NCBI RefSeq assembly: GCF_000721935.1
Contig: NZ_KL585406.1
Location: 25,600-35,495, forward strand
Direction: 5' to 3'
Source of the DNA: Streptomyces sp. NRRL WC-3549
GTDB taxonomy: Bacteria > Actinomycetota > Actinomycetes > Streptomycetales > Streptomycetaceae
Length of the DNA stretch: 9,896 bases
Shown here: positions 1-5,827 of the stretch, in pieces
Layout of the letters: the number at the start of each line of letters is the position of its first letter
Position numbering within the stretch: the first letter of the stretch is position 1
Position numbers and translations under genes: made by a program
Notes under the pieces: model-generated
Seen by the model: only the letters and a program-made list of their open reading frames with translations
The model's database searches: none
Told to the model about the DNA's origin: nothing

Positions 1-1
1 C

Positions 2-640
2 GCGCCCCTGGAGGAGACCGCCGCGGCGGCCGGCGGGGGCGACGCGCTGTGCGTCCCGACGGACGTGACGGACCCGCGCGCGGTGGCGGACCTCTTCGGC
101 ACCGTGCGCGACCGCTTCGGGCGGCTGGACCTGCTGTTCAACAACGCCGGTTCCTTCGGGCCGCGTTCCGCCCCGGTCGAGGAGCTGGCCTACGAGGACT
201 GGCGCGGTGTGGTCGACGTCAATCTGACGGGGTCGTTCCTGTGCGCGCAGGCGGCGTTCCGGCTGATGAAGGGGCAGGACCCGCAGGGCGGCCGGATCAT
301 CAACAACGGCTCGGTCTCCGCGCACGCGCCGCGCCCCCACTCGATCGCGTACACGGCGACGAAGCACGCCGTCACCGGGCTGACGAAGTCGCTGTCGCTG
401 GACGGGCGGCCGTACCGGATCGCCTGCGGGCAGATCGACGTCGGCAACGCGGCCACCGACATGACGGAGCGGATGCGGACCGGGACCCTCCAGGCGGACG
501 GGAGGACGGCCGTCGAGCCGGTGATGGACGCGGCCGACGTGGCGCGGACGGTGCTGCACATGGCCGAGTTGCCGCTGGAGGCCAATGTGCAGTTCGCGAC
601 GGTGATGGCGACGACGATGCCGTACGTCGGCCGGGGCTGA
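2..640 (+). CDS. SDR family oxidoreductase, 5' end outside the window
   Basis: The reading frame is open from the left edge to TGA at 638-640, giving 212 visible residues, so the start and the N-terminal nucleotide-binding TGxxxGxG loop are missing. The visible part has the short-chain dehydrogenase/reductase signature: a D-V-T stretch after the Rossmann strand, the NNAG motif (visible residues 47-50, in LLFNNAG), the catalytic Ser in NGSVSA (about residue 104) and the YxxxK pair in YTATK (Tyr117, Lys121). These residues catalyse NAD(P)H-dependent carbonyl reduction or alcohol oxidation in the cytoplasm. The tail ([16 protein letters not shown], then [16 protein letters not shown]) is the ordinary classical-SDR C-terminus, so the gene seems intact at this end. 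The substrate cannot be read from the sequence. A stem-loop with a T-run follows 25 bp later and separates it from the next gene. Confidence 0.93.
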   Translation, partial: APLEETAAAAGGGDALCVPTDVTDPRAVADLFGTVRDRFGRLDLLFNNAGSFGPRSAPVEELAYEDWRGVVDVNLTGSFLCAQAAFRLMKGQDPQGGRIINNGSVSAHAPRPHSIAYTATKHAVTGLTKSLSLDGRPYRIACGQIDVGNAATDMTERMRTGTLQADGRTAVEPVMDAADVARTVLHMAELPLEANVQFATVMATTMPYVGRG

Positions 641-665
641 ACCGTTCACCTTCCCGCCCATACCT

Positions 666-708
666 GACCGAACTGCGGCGGAAGCTGACCGAGTTCGGTC
701 GTTTTTCC
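666..708 (+). terminator. Stem-loop plus T-run after the SDR gene
   Basis: A perfect 9-bp inverted repeat (gaccgaact at 666-674, agttcggtc at 692-700) with a 17-nt loop is followed at once by gtttttcc (701-708). This has the form of an intrinsic terminator with a U-tract, unusual in such GC-rich DNA, and sits 25 bp after the SDR stop. The octamer ctgaccga also occurs as a direct repeat at 664-671 and 685-692, exactly 21 bp apart, so the site may double as an operator for the next gene. Confidence 0.6.
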
Positions 709-738
709 TGCGACGCCCGGACCCGGGCCCGGCGCCCG

Positions 739-744
739 TATGCT
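739..744 (+). promoter_or_regulatory. Candidate -10 box for the lamin-tail protein gene
   Basis: TATGCT fits the actinomycete -10 pattern TAnnnT and would start transcription near 751, giving a leader of about 33 nt before the ATG at 784. No recognisable -35 hexamer lies 16-18 bp upstream, where the DNA is pure GC, so this is a weak call based on position and the -10 alone. Confidence 0.3.
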
Positions 745-783
745 ACTGGCCTTCACCGGATGCACACAGAAGGACCACCTCGC

Positions 784-1248
784 ATGCGCATATCCGTCGC
801 CTCGCCCGCCGTGGCCGCCGCCGCCCTCGCCCTGGCCGGCTCGCTGCTCACCGCCGCCCCGGCGTCCGCCGCCTCCCACCAGGGCGGTCTGCACCTCGGG
901 AAGATCCAGTACGACAGCCCGGGCAAGGACACCCGCTCCAACGCCTCGCTGAACGCCGAGTACGTGGACATCCACAACAACGGCAAGAAGAAGCTCCAGC
1001 TCAAGGGCTACAAGCTCAAGGACAACACCGGGTACACGTACACCTTCCCCAGCTACACGGTCGCCGCGGGCAAGACCGTCCGGGTTCACACCGGCAAGGG
1101 CAGGAACGGCGGGGCCCACGTGTACTGGAACCGGGGCTCGTACGTCTGGAACAACACCGGTGACAAGGCGAGGCTGATCAAGCCCTCCGGCGCGCTCCTG
1201 GACTCCTGCTCCTGGAAGAAGGGCAAGGGCGTCACCTCCTGCCACTGA
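784..1248 (+). CDS. Secreted lamin tail domain (LTD) protein
   Basis: A 154-residue protein. ATG at 784 is preferred over the longer open frame because AGAAGGA (768-774) lies 9 nt upstream and the protein then begins with a signal peptide: Arg2, a hydrophobic Ala/Leu/Val run (residues 8-25), and an A-S-A cleavage site at 27-29. The mature part is about 125 residues of beta-rich sequence matching the lamin tail domain, an Ig-like fold. Its hallmarks are EYVDIHNNG (59-67), LKGYKLKDNTG (73-83), the YTFP strand (86-89), the V-A-A-G-K-T-V turn (93-99), WNNTGDKARL (122-131) and SGALLDS. Cys142 and Cys153 could form a disulfide in the exported protein. It is Lys-rich, hence basic. Bacterial LTDs occur alone or attached to secreted enzymes, with poorly known function; binding of wall or nucleic-acid polymers is only a guess. 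Hairpins flank the gene on both sides, so it is probably transcribed alone. Confidence 0.9.
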   Translation: MRISVASPAVAAAALALAGSLLTAAPASAASHQGGLHLGKIQYDSPGKDTRSNASLNAEYVDIHNNGKKKLQLKGYKLKDNTGYTYTFPSYTVAAGKTVRVHTGKGRNGGAHVYWNRGSYVWNNTGDKARLIKPSGALLDSCSWKKGKGVTSCH

Positions 1249-1254
1249 CCGCTC

Positions 1255-1290
1255 CCGCCCCCGCCGTGCGGTGACGCCCGGCGGGGGCGG
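1255..1290 (+). terminator. Strong GC hairpin terminator after the LTD gene
   Basis: A perfect 11-bp inverted repeat (ccgcccccgcc at 1255-1265, ggcgggggcgg at 1280-1290) with a 14-nt loop begins 7 bp after the LTD stop. There is no T-run, which is usual for actinomycete terminators. Confidence 0.7.
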
Positions 1291-1441
1291 CACGAGCCCC
1301 CTCCCGTCCGACCGGACACGGCCGGTGCGCGGCCGGCAGCGGGGCGGGGACGAACGGCGGGACGTGCCGACGCGCTCCCGGCCGAACGACGAGCGGCCCG
1401 CGGACGGCCGGGCGGCCACCGCCCGATGAACGGCGAGGCGT

Positions 1442-1447
1442 TACGAT
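1442..1447 (+). promoter_or_regulatory. Candidate -10 box for the glycosyltransferase gene
   Basis: TACGAT is a good match to the Streptomyces housekeeping -10 (TAnnnT) and predicts a start near 1454 with a leader of about 55 nt. No clear -35 is visible at the right distance. The leader contains a short C-rich repeat (1477-1498, AGCCCC units) just before the Shine-Dalgarno AGGAG. The rest of 1291-1508 holds only GC-rich DNA with a minor dyad at 1311-1326 (accgg/ccggt); I see no gene in it. Confidence 0.4.
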
Positions 1448-1508
1448 CGCGGGCACCGCGGCCCCCGCCGCCGAGCAGCCCCCAGCCCCAGCCCCCAGGA
1501 GCCGAGTC

Positions 1509-2411
1509 TTGTCCGCACCACGTATCGGCGTCTCCGTCGTCACCATGGGCGACCGCCCGCAGCAGGTCGAGGCGCTGCTGGCGTCGGTGGCCATGCAGGA
1601 CGTACGGCCCGACCGGGTCGTCGTGGTGGGCAACGGGACCCGGCTGCCCGACTACAGCGCCTTCCCGGGCCTGACGGACCTGGCGGGCGGCGTCACCACC
1701 ATCGAGCTCGACGAGAACCTCGGCTGCCCCGGCGGCCGCAACGAGGCCCTGGCCAGACTCGCCGAACTGGGCGACGTGGACGTGGTGGTCGAGCTGGACG
1801 ACGACGGCCTCCTGGTCGACGCGTCGGTGTTCCGCACGGTCCAGGAGCTGTACGCGGCCGATCCGCGCCTGGGCATCGTGGGCTTCCGCATCGCCGACGA
1901 ACGCGGGGAGACCCAGCGCCGCCACGTGCCGCGGCTGCGGGCCGGCGACCCGATGCGCCGCGGCCCGGTCACCGCGTTCCTGGGCGGCGGCCACGCGCTG
2001 TCCATGAAGATGCTCGCCGAGACGGGGCCGTGGCCCGCCGAGTTCTTCTTCACCCACGAGGAGACGGACCTGTCCTGGCGGGCACTGGACGCCGGCTGGA
2101 AGATCCTCTACGAACCCGGCCTGCTGCTCCAGCACCCCAAGACGTCCCCGGCCCGGCACGCCGTCTACTACCGGATGACGGCCCGCAACCGCGTCTGGCT
2201 GGCCCGCCGCAACCTGCCCCTCCCGCTGGTCCCGGCCTACCTCGGCACGTGGGTCCTGCTCACCGTCGCCCGTACCCGCTCGGCCCCCGGTCTGCGCGCC
2301 TGGGCGTCGGGCTTCGCGGAGGGGTTCCGCACGCCCTGCGGCGTACGCAGCCCGATGCGCTGGCGGACGGTGTGGCGGATGACCCGACTGGGCCGCCCGC
2401 CGGTCATCTGA
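1509..2411 (+). CDS. Family 2 glycosyltransferase (GT-A fold)
   Basis: A 300-residue protein starting at TTG, supported by AGGAG at 1497-1501, 7 nt upstream. Transfers a sugar from a nucleotide-sugar donor, probably at the inner face of the membrane. Visible GT2 landmarks: the N-terminal strand and loop IGVSVVTMGDRP (6-17); VVVVGNGT (37-44), the donor-binding strand; ENLGCPGGRNEAL (69-81), the conserved G-G-R-N of WbbL/rhamnosyltransferase-like enzymes; VVELDDDG (93-100), containing the metal-binding DxD; FLGGGHALSMKM (157-168); and HEETDLSWR (183-191), where the E-D pair supplies the likely catalytic base. A hydrophobic stretch at about 236-255 could tether it to the membrane. Length is normal for the family. 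Donor and acceptor (wall polymer, lipid carrier or exopolysaccharide) cannot be told. It is not in an obvious polysaccharide cluster and converges on the kinase gene. Confidence 0.9.
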   Translation: MSAPRIGVSVVTMGDRPQQVEALLASVAMQDVRPDRVVVVGNGTRLPDYSAFPGLTDLAGGVTTIELDENLGCPGGRNEALARLAELGDVDVVVELDDDGLLVDASVFRTVQELYAADPRLGIVGFRIADERGETQRRHVPRLRAGDPMRRGPVTAFLGGGHALSMKMLAETGPWPAEFFFTHEETDLSWRALDAGWKILYEPGLLLQHPKTSPARHAVYYRMTARNRVWLARRNLPLPLVPAYLGTWVLLTVARTRSAPGLRAWASGFAEGFRTPCGVRSPMRWRTVWRMTRLGRPPVI

Positions 2412-2437
2412 CGCCCCGCCAGGCACACGGGGGGGCG
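2412..2437. terminator. Small hairpin in the 32-bp convergent gap
   Basis: Positions 2412-2420 can pair with 2429-2437 (8 of 9 pairs, one G-G mismatch) around an 8-nt loop. It sits immediately after the glycosyltransferase stop and 6 bp from the kinase stop on the other strand, so it could act in both directions. No T-run. Confidence 0.4.
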
Positions 2438-2443
2438 GCCGGT

Positions 2444-4333
2444 TCAGCAGTGCGTCGGTCGCGGCCCGTCCTCCCTGGGCTGCTTCATTATCGGCTTGAG
2501 GTGCCTGTCGTAGATCTCGGCCCACGTCGAGGTCTTCCCGCCCGAGGTGTCCACGATCTTCGACAGGGCCGCACAGACCTCGGTGTGCAGGCCCGTCCGG
2601 CCCGCGTTGGTCGCGACACCGTAGCCCTCCGCGCCGCCGAGACTCTCCAGAGCCTTCGTCTTCTCGCGGTACTTGTCGGCGAGCCCGGCGACGATGACGT
2701 CGTCCGTGGCCACCGCGTAGACGCGGGTCGCGGGGTCCAGCAGCGCCTTGACGCAGTCCTCGAAGCCGGAGCGCAGGACCTGCTGGCCGGCCAGCCGCTG
2801 GGTCTTGATCCAGGACTCGTAGACCGATTTCCTGGCGGTGCAGACCTCGGCGCGGGGGTCGCCCTGCAGATCGCTCAGGTCGTTGTAGGGACGGTTCTTG
2901 CGCACCAGCAGCCCCCTGAGGGCCTCGTAGTAGGGCCCGGCGAAGGTGACCTCGTCGTCCCTCTCCCGTTCCTCGCTGATGCTGTAGCTGGCCAGCACCA
3001 GGTCGGCCCGGCCGGTCCGGAGGTAGTCGGCGCGGTTCCCGGAGTTCACACTGACGAACTGCACCTGGGCGTCGTCGAAGCCCAGCTCCCGGGCGATGGC
3101 CTTGGCGAGATCGACCTCGAAGCCCTTGTACGTGTCCCCGGACTTCACGCTCAGGCCGGGCTGGTCCTTCTTGACACCGATCCGCAGCACGTCATGGGTG
3201 TCGCTGTACCGGGGCTCCGCCCGGCCGGCGTCCGGCGCGGCCCCCTTGTCCGACCCGCCCGCCTGGGTGCCGGTGCCGCCCTGCTGCCCCCAGGCGAACC
3301 AGGCCGCGCCCGCGAGCAGCGCCGTGCAGAGGACGGCCGCCGGCACCTTCCACCGGTCCCGGCCCCGGCGTCCGCCGCCGGACGGCTCGGGGCGGGCGGC
3401 GCCGGCCGGCGGTTCGCGCCGGGCGGCCCCCGCCGTCTTCGGGGCGGCCGGAGGATCGAGCGCGGCGAAGTCCCGGGTGACGGCCTGGAGCATCCGCTCG
3501 GCCTCGGCGGCGTCCGGGCGCTGCGCGGGGTCCTTCTGCAGCAGGGCGTCGATCAGCGCGGCGAGGGGCCCGGCGTACTTCATGGGCGGCGCCGGGGACT
3601 CGCGTACGGCGATGAGGACTTCGTAGCTGGTGGTCCCGTCGAAGGGGCGTCTGCCCTCGACCATCTCGTAGAGGGTGACGCCGAGCGCCCACAGGTCGGA
3701 GGCGGCCGTCGCGGGGTGCGGGTGCTCGGGGGTGCGGCTGAGGAGCTCGGGCGCGAGGTACTGCGGCGTCCCGATGATCTCGTGCGTCCGGGTCACCTGG
3801 GCGGCGCCCTCGAAGGTGGCGATCCCGAAGTCCATGAGGAGCGCGCGGCCGTCGGGGCGGAAGAGGATGTTGTGCGGCTTCACGTCCCGGTGCAGGACGC
3901 CCGCCTCGTGCACGGCGGTCAGTCCGCGCAGCACCTGGAGCCCTATGCGGGCCGCGTGCGGTACGGACAGTGGCTGCTGCTCGCGCAGGAGGTCGGCCAG
4001 GGAGCGGGAGTTGAGCAGCTCCATGACGATCCAGACCTGGTTGCCGTCCTCGATCACGTCGTGCACGGCGACCACGTTCTGATGCCCGATCCGGGCGATG
4101 GCCTGCGCCTCACGGCGGGCCCGGTTCACCCACTGCGCCTGGGCGCCGGGGGTGACGGCGCCGGGGTGGAGCAGCCCCTTGACGGCCACCTTCCGGTCCA
4201 GACTCGTATCGAGGGCCTCCCAGACCACCCCCATCCCACCGCGTCCCAGCTGGCTCAACAGCCGGTAGCGCCCCGCGATCACCGTGTCCGGGCCGTGGCC
4301 CGAGCCCTGGCCGGTCATGCCCTCGCTGTGCAT
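2444..4333 (-). CDS. Transmembrane Ser/Thr protein kinase fused to a glutamate-type substrate-binding domain
   Basis: A 629-residue protein. The cytoplasmic kinase domain (about 22-290) looks active: Gly loop LGRGGMG (29-35), catalytic Lys52 in VAVKG, HRDVKPHN (148-155), DFG (168-170), activation-loop threonines 181, 183 and 189, and APE (194-196). A Pro/Ala/Arg-rich juxtamembrane segment (293-328) leads to one membrane helix (about 330-349), then a short linker and a complete bacterial extracellular solute-binding family 3 domain (about 382-615). Its landmarks are LRIGV (383-387), GFEVDLAKAIA (404-414), SISEER (451-456; Ser453 and Arg456 at the ligand-carboxylate site), VATDD (541-545; the ligand-amine acid) and the Cys498/Cys527 pair common in actinobacterial glutamate-binding proteins. 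The domain replaces the PASTA repeats of PknB-type kinases, so an amino acid outside the cell probably controls phosphorylation inside. The start is ATG 4333 behind GGGGGG; ATG at 4318 is an alternative. This architecture is known in Streptomyces as a bifunctional kinase/glutamate-binding protein, with function little studied. Confidence 0.95.
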   Translation of the reverse strand: MHSEGMTGQGSGHGPDTVIAGRYRLLSQLGRGGMGVVWEALDTSLDRKVAVKGLLHPGAVTPGAQAQWVNRARREAQAIARIGHQNVVAVHDVIEDGNQVWIVMELLNSRSLADLLREQQPLSVPHAARIGLQVLRGLTAVHEAGVLHRDVKPHNILFRPDGRALLMDFGIATFEGAAQVTRTHEIIGTPQYLAPELLSRTPEHPHPATAASDLWALGVTLYEMVEGRRPFDGTTSYEVLIAVRESPAPPMKYAGPLAALIDALLQKDPAQRPDAAEAERMLQAVTRDFAALDPPAAPKTAGAARREPPAGAARPEPSGGGRRGRDRWKVPAAVLCTALLAGAAWFAWGQQGGTGTQAGGSDKGAAPDAGRAEPRYSDTHDVLRIGVKKDQPGLSVKSGDTYKGFEVDLAKAIARELGFDDAQVQFVSVNSGNRADYLRTGRADLVLASYSISEERERDDEVTFAGPYYEALRGLLVRKNRPYNDLSDLQGDPRAEVCTARKSVYESWIKTQRLAGQQVLRSGFEDCVKALLDPATRVYAVATDDVIVAGLADKYREKTKALESLGGAEGYGVATNAGRTGLHTEVCAALSKIVDTSGGKTSTWAEIYDRHLKPIMKQPREDGPRPTHC

Positions 4334-4363
4334 CCAACCCCCCGTGTGCCGTTGTGGTGAAAA

Positions 4364-4369
4364 ACAATA
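4364..4369 (-). promoter_or_regulatory. Candidate -10 box for the kinase gene
   Basis: On the minus strand TATTGT lies in the only AT-rich patch (4357-4370) between the GNAT gene and the kinase, about 30 nt before the kinase ATG. Its position suggests the kinase has its own promoter and does not depend only on read-through from the GNAT gene. No good -35 is visible. Confidence 0.35.
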
Positions 4370-4502
4370 GACGCTCGGTCACCGCGCCGTCCCTCTCCCG
4401 GGGAGGGTGCCGCGGGCGGATTCCGGGCAGCCGTCGCGGGCGGTTCGGGCGGTGCCCCGGGCCGCCCCATGGCCGGCGCGGCCCGCGGCCCCCGGCGCCG
4501 GT

Positions 4503-4532
4503 GTGCGGTCCGCACGGTTCCGTACGGTTACC
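4503..4532. promoter_or_regulatory. Clustered palindromes between GNAT and kinase genes
   Basis: GTGCGG-T-CCGCAC (4503-4515) is a perfect 13-bp dyad, directly followed by ACGGTT at 4514-4519 and again at 4524-4529 (10 bp apart, one helical turn), with the 8-bp palindrome CCGTACGG at 4520-4527 between them. Lying 25-50 bp after the GNAT stop and 170-200 bp before the kinase start, it may be the GNAT terminator or an operator. The remaining 4370-4502 is GC-rich without a gene. Confidence 0.35.
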
Positions 4533-4554
4533 GCCCGGCGCTCAGGGCGTGCGG

Positions 4555-5043
4555 TCAGCCGCCGGCCGTCCAGCGGTAGAGGACGTCCGGCTCGCCTTCC
4601 TCGTTGCGGCTGCCGTCGTCGTACGCCTCGGCGGTGAACCCGTGCCGTTCGTAGAAGGCGCGGGCGGCGGTGTTGCGCTGGAAGGTGTACAGGCTCAACT
4701 CGCCCTGGGACGCCGCCTTGACCCGGTCCAGCAGCCGCGTCCCGATGCCGCGCCGCAGCGCGTCGGGCCGCAGGTAGAGCTGGTCGAGGGCGTCGCCGTC
4801 CAGGGCCGCGAAGCCGAGGATCTCCCCCGCCGGGCCCTCGGCCACCCACACCCGGCTGCCGGGCAGGACGACATGGGTGATCCACGCGAGTGTGTCCTCG
4901 TCGCTGTGCACCCGGGGCAGATACGGCAGGGCGGCGGCCCGCGAGGCCAGGAAGAGGCGGGTCACCTCCTCCGCGTCCCCCGCCGCGGCGGCCCGGAGCC
5001 GGACCGCCGTCCCGGACTGCTGTGCGGGCAGCTCCCGTGTCAT
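4555..5043 (-). CDS. GNAT family N-acetyltransferase
   Basis: A 162-residue cytoplasmic enzyme expected to transfer an acyl group from acetyl-CoA to an amine. The fold's core is readable: an N-terminal strand-helix VRLRAAAAGDAEEVTRLFLAS (residues 14-34), the WVAEGPAGEILGFAAL strand pair (66-81), motif A LYLRPDALRRGIGTRLL (89-105) with the acetyl-CoA pyrophosphate loop R-R-G-I-G-T at 97-102, and motif B LSLYTFQRNTAARAFYERHGF (116-136) with Asn124 and Tyr131 in the usual places. It ends NEEGEPDVLYRW, typical of small single-domain GNATs. ATG at 5043 is supported by GAGGGGG (5052-5058 on this strand), 8 nt upstream. The substrate is not predictable. It lies upstream of the kinase on the same strand, but a 221-bp gap with dyads argues against tight coupling. 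Confidence 0.93.
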   Translation of the reverse strand: MTRELPAQQSGTAVRLRAAAAGDAEEVTRLFLASRAAALPYLPRVHSDEDTLAWITHVVLPGSRVWVAEGPAGEILGFAALDGDALDQLYLRPDALRRGIGTRLLDRVKAASQGELSLYTFQRNTAARAFYERHGFTAEAYDDGSRNEEGEPDVLYRWTAGG

Positions 5044-5073
5044 CCCGTCGTCCCCCTCACCCGTGAATGCCCA

Positions 5074-5079
5074 GCTATA
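5074..5079 (-). promoter_or_regulatory. Candidate -10 box for the GNAT gene
   Basis: TATAGC on the minus strand, 30 nt before the GNAT ATG, in a small AT-rich island. It departs from TAnnnT at the last base and has no clear -35, so it rests mainly on position. Confidence 0.3.
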
Positions 5080-5672
5080 CCAGGGACTTCGGACAGCGGC
5101 ACCGGAGTTCCGGGCCCGCCGGACTCCTCGGACGCCCGGCCGCCCCGGGTCCTCCGTCCTGCGGGGCGGCGGTCACCGGTACGCGGGTCGGGAGGCGTTC
5201 CGGCCGCCGGGGCGGGACGCGCGGGCGGCCCCGGAAAGGTCCCGGCAACCGGACCGGGCGTGTTTCCGGGTGGCCGGCGCCACAGATTCCGCAGCCCGTC
5301 CCACATACCGGGATTCCGCGCAGTATTGTTACGGGCACGTTTCGGCAAGGGCCGCCCGGCCCCGGCAGAAAGCCGTTCAGCCCTAATTCACGTGCGCTTC
5401 AGGTCCGTCCGGTAAAGGCCACAGCCGGGGCACGGACGGGCCGCCGACGGCAGTGGACCGCATCGGTTCCAGCCGCCGGCGCGACATCCGGGCGTCATTT
5501 ATCGGCCAGAATGCGCGCGAGGCTTCGCATCGGGGTGGAACCGCGGAGCCCCGGCCCCCCTCCGGCCCCGCCGGGGTACCCGGACGCACCCTCCCGTAGC
5601 CCCTGTGACCTGGAGTGATGCCGGTTCCCCCGGCGCCGCCGAACCGTCACCGCCCCACCACCACTCCCCCTC

Positions 5673-5718
5673 GCCGGAATCCCCGGCGACCGGCGAGCAC
5701 CGGTTACGTGATTCCGGC
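5673..5718. repeat. Inverted repeat, 9-bp arms, 28-nt loop
   Basis: GCCGGAATC at 5673-5681 and GATTCCGGC at 5710-5718 are exact reverse complements, and the loop contains smaller ccgg dyads. It lies 110 bp after the stop of the membrane-protein gene read on the minus strand, so it could be a distant terminator for that gene, or an operator pair built from the recurrent GATTCCG motif. Confidence 0.45.
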
Positions 5719-5827
5719 CACAGAATTACCCGCCCCGGGATAATCACTTTCCGGACAGCCCGGGAATTCCGCGCTTCTCATCAGGCTCGGGAGGAATGAA
5801 GCTGTCGGGGCCGGCTGTCACTTGTTG

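Larger units (their letters stand above)
5044..5827. other. 784-bp stretch without a convincing gene
   Basis: Open frames here are short, Pro/Arg/Gly-rich, lack a Shine-Dalgarno and show no family signature. The DNA is less GC-biased than the flanking genes, with AT-rich islets at 5321-5332, 5495-5503 and 5702-5750. It contains recurrent GATTCCG motifs (5285, 5312, 5710, the near copy at 5765, and the reverse copy at 5674-5681) and a 9-bp inverted repeat at 5673-5718. Two segments (5279-5322 and 5717-5774) both begin gccacaga and end attccgcgc, as if diverged copies of one element. A small RNA or a decayed gene is possible, but I cannot support either. Confidence 0.6.

Noticed and set aside
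644..660. Possible PHO box (GTTCACC) before the LTD gene
   Set aside because: One 7-base match is present, but the required adjacent 11-nt repeat units are not.
49..783. Long upstream extension of the LTD reading frame
   Set aside because: It overlaps the SDR gene in another frame and would bury the signal peptide; AGAAGGA and the signal sequence fix the start at 784.
1086..2525. 479-codon minus-strand open frame over the LTD and glycosyltransferase genes
   Set aside because: It overlaps two well-supported genes and the kinase end, with no recognisable domain and a His/Gly/Gln-rich shadow composition.
2030..4360. 776-codon open frame on the plus strand across the kinase gene
   Set aside because: It is antisense to the kinase, which has complete family motifs. 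Pro/Gly/Arg/Val-rich translation and lack of domains mark it as a GC-rich shadow frame.
5067..5618. 183-codon plus-strand open frame in the gene-free region
   Set aside because: No Shine-Dalgarno, Pro/Arg/Gly-rich translation, no motif, and it crosses several AT-rich islets and dyads.
5499..5747. 82-codon minus-strand open frame (GTG start)
   Set aside because: The GGAAA before it is too close to the start codon, and the translation is low-complexity with no family features.
5674..5771. GGAAT words as sigma-R type -35 elements
   Set aside because: None has GTT at 18-19 bp spacing; the closest (minus strand from 5770) has GTG at 18 bp and no gene with a plausible start follows.
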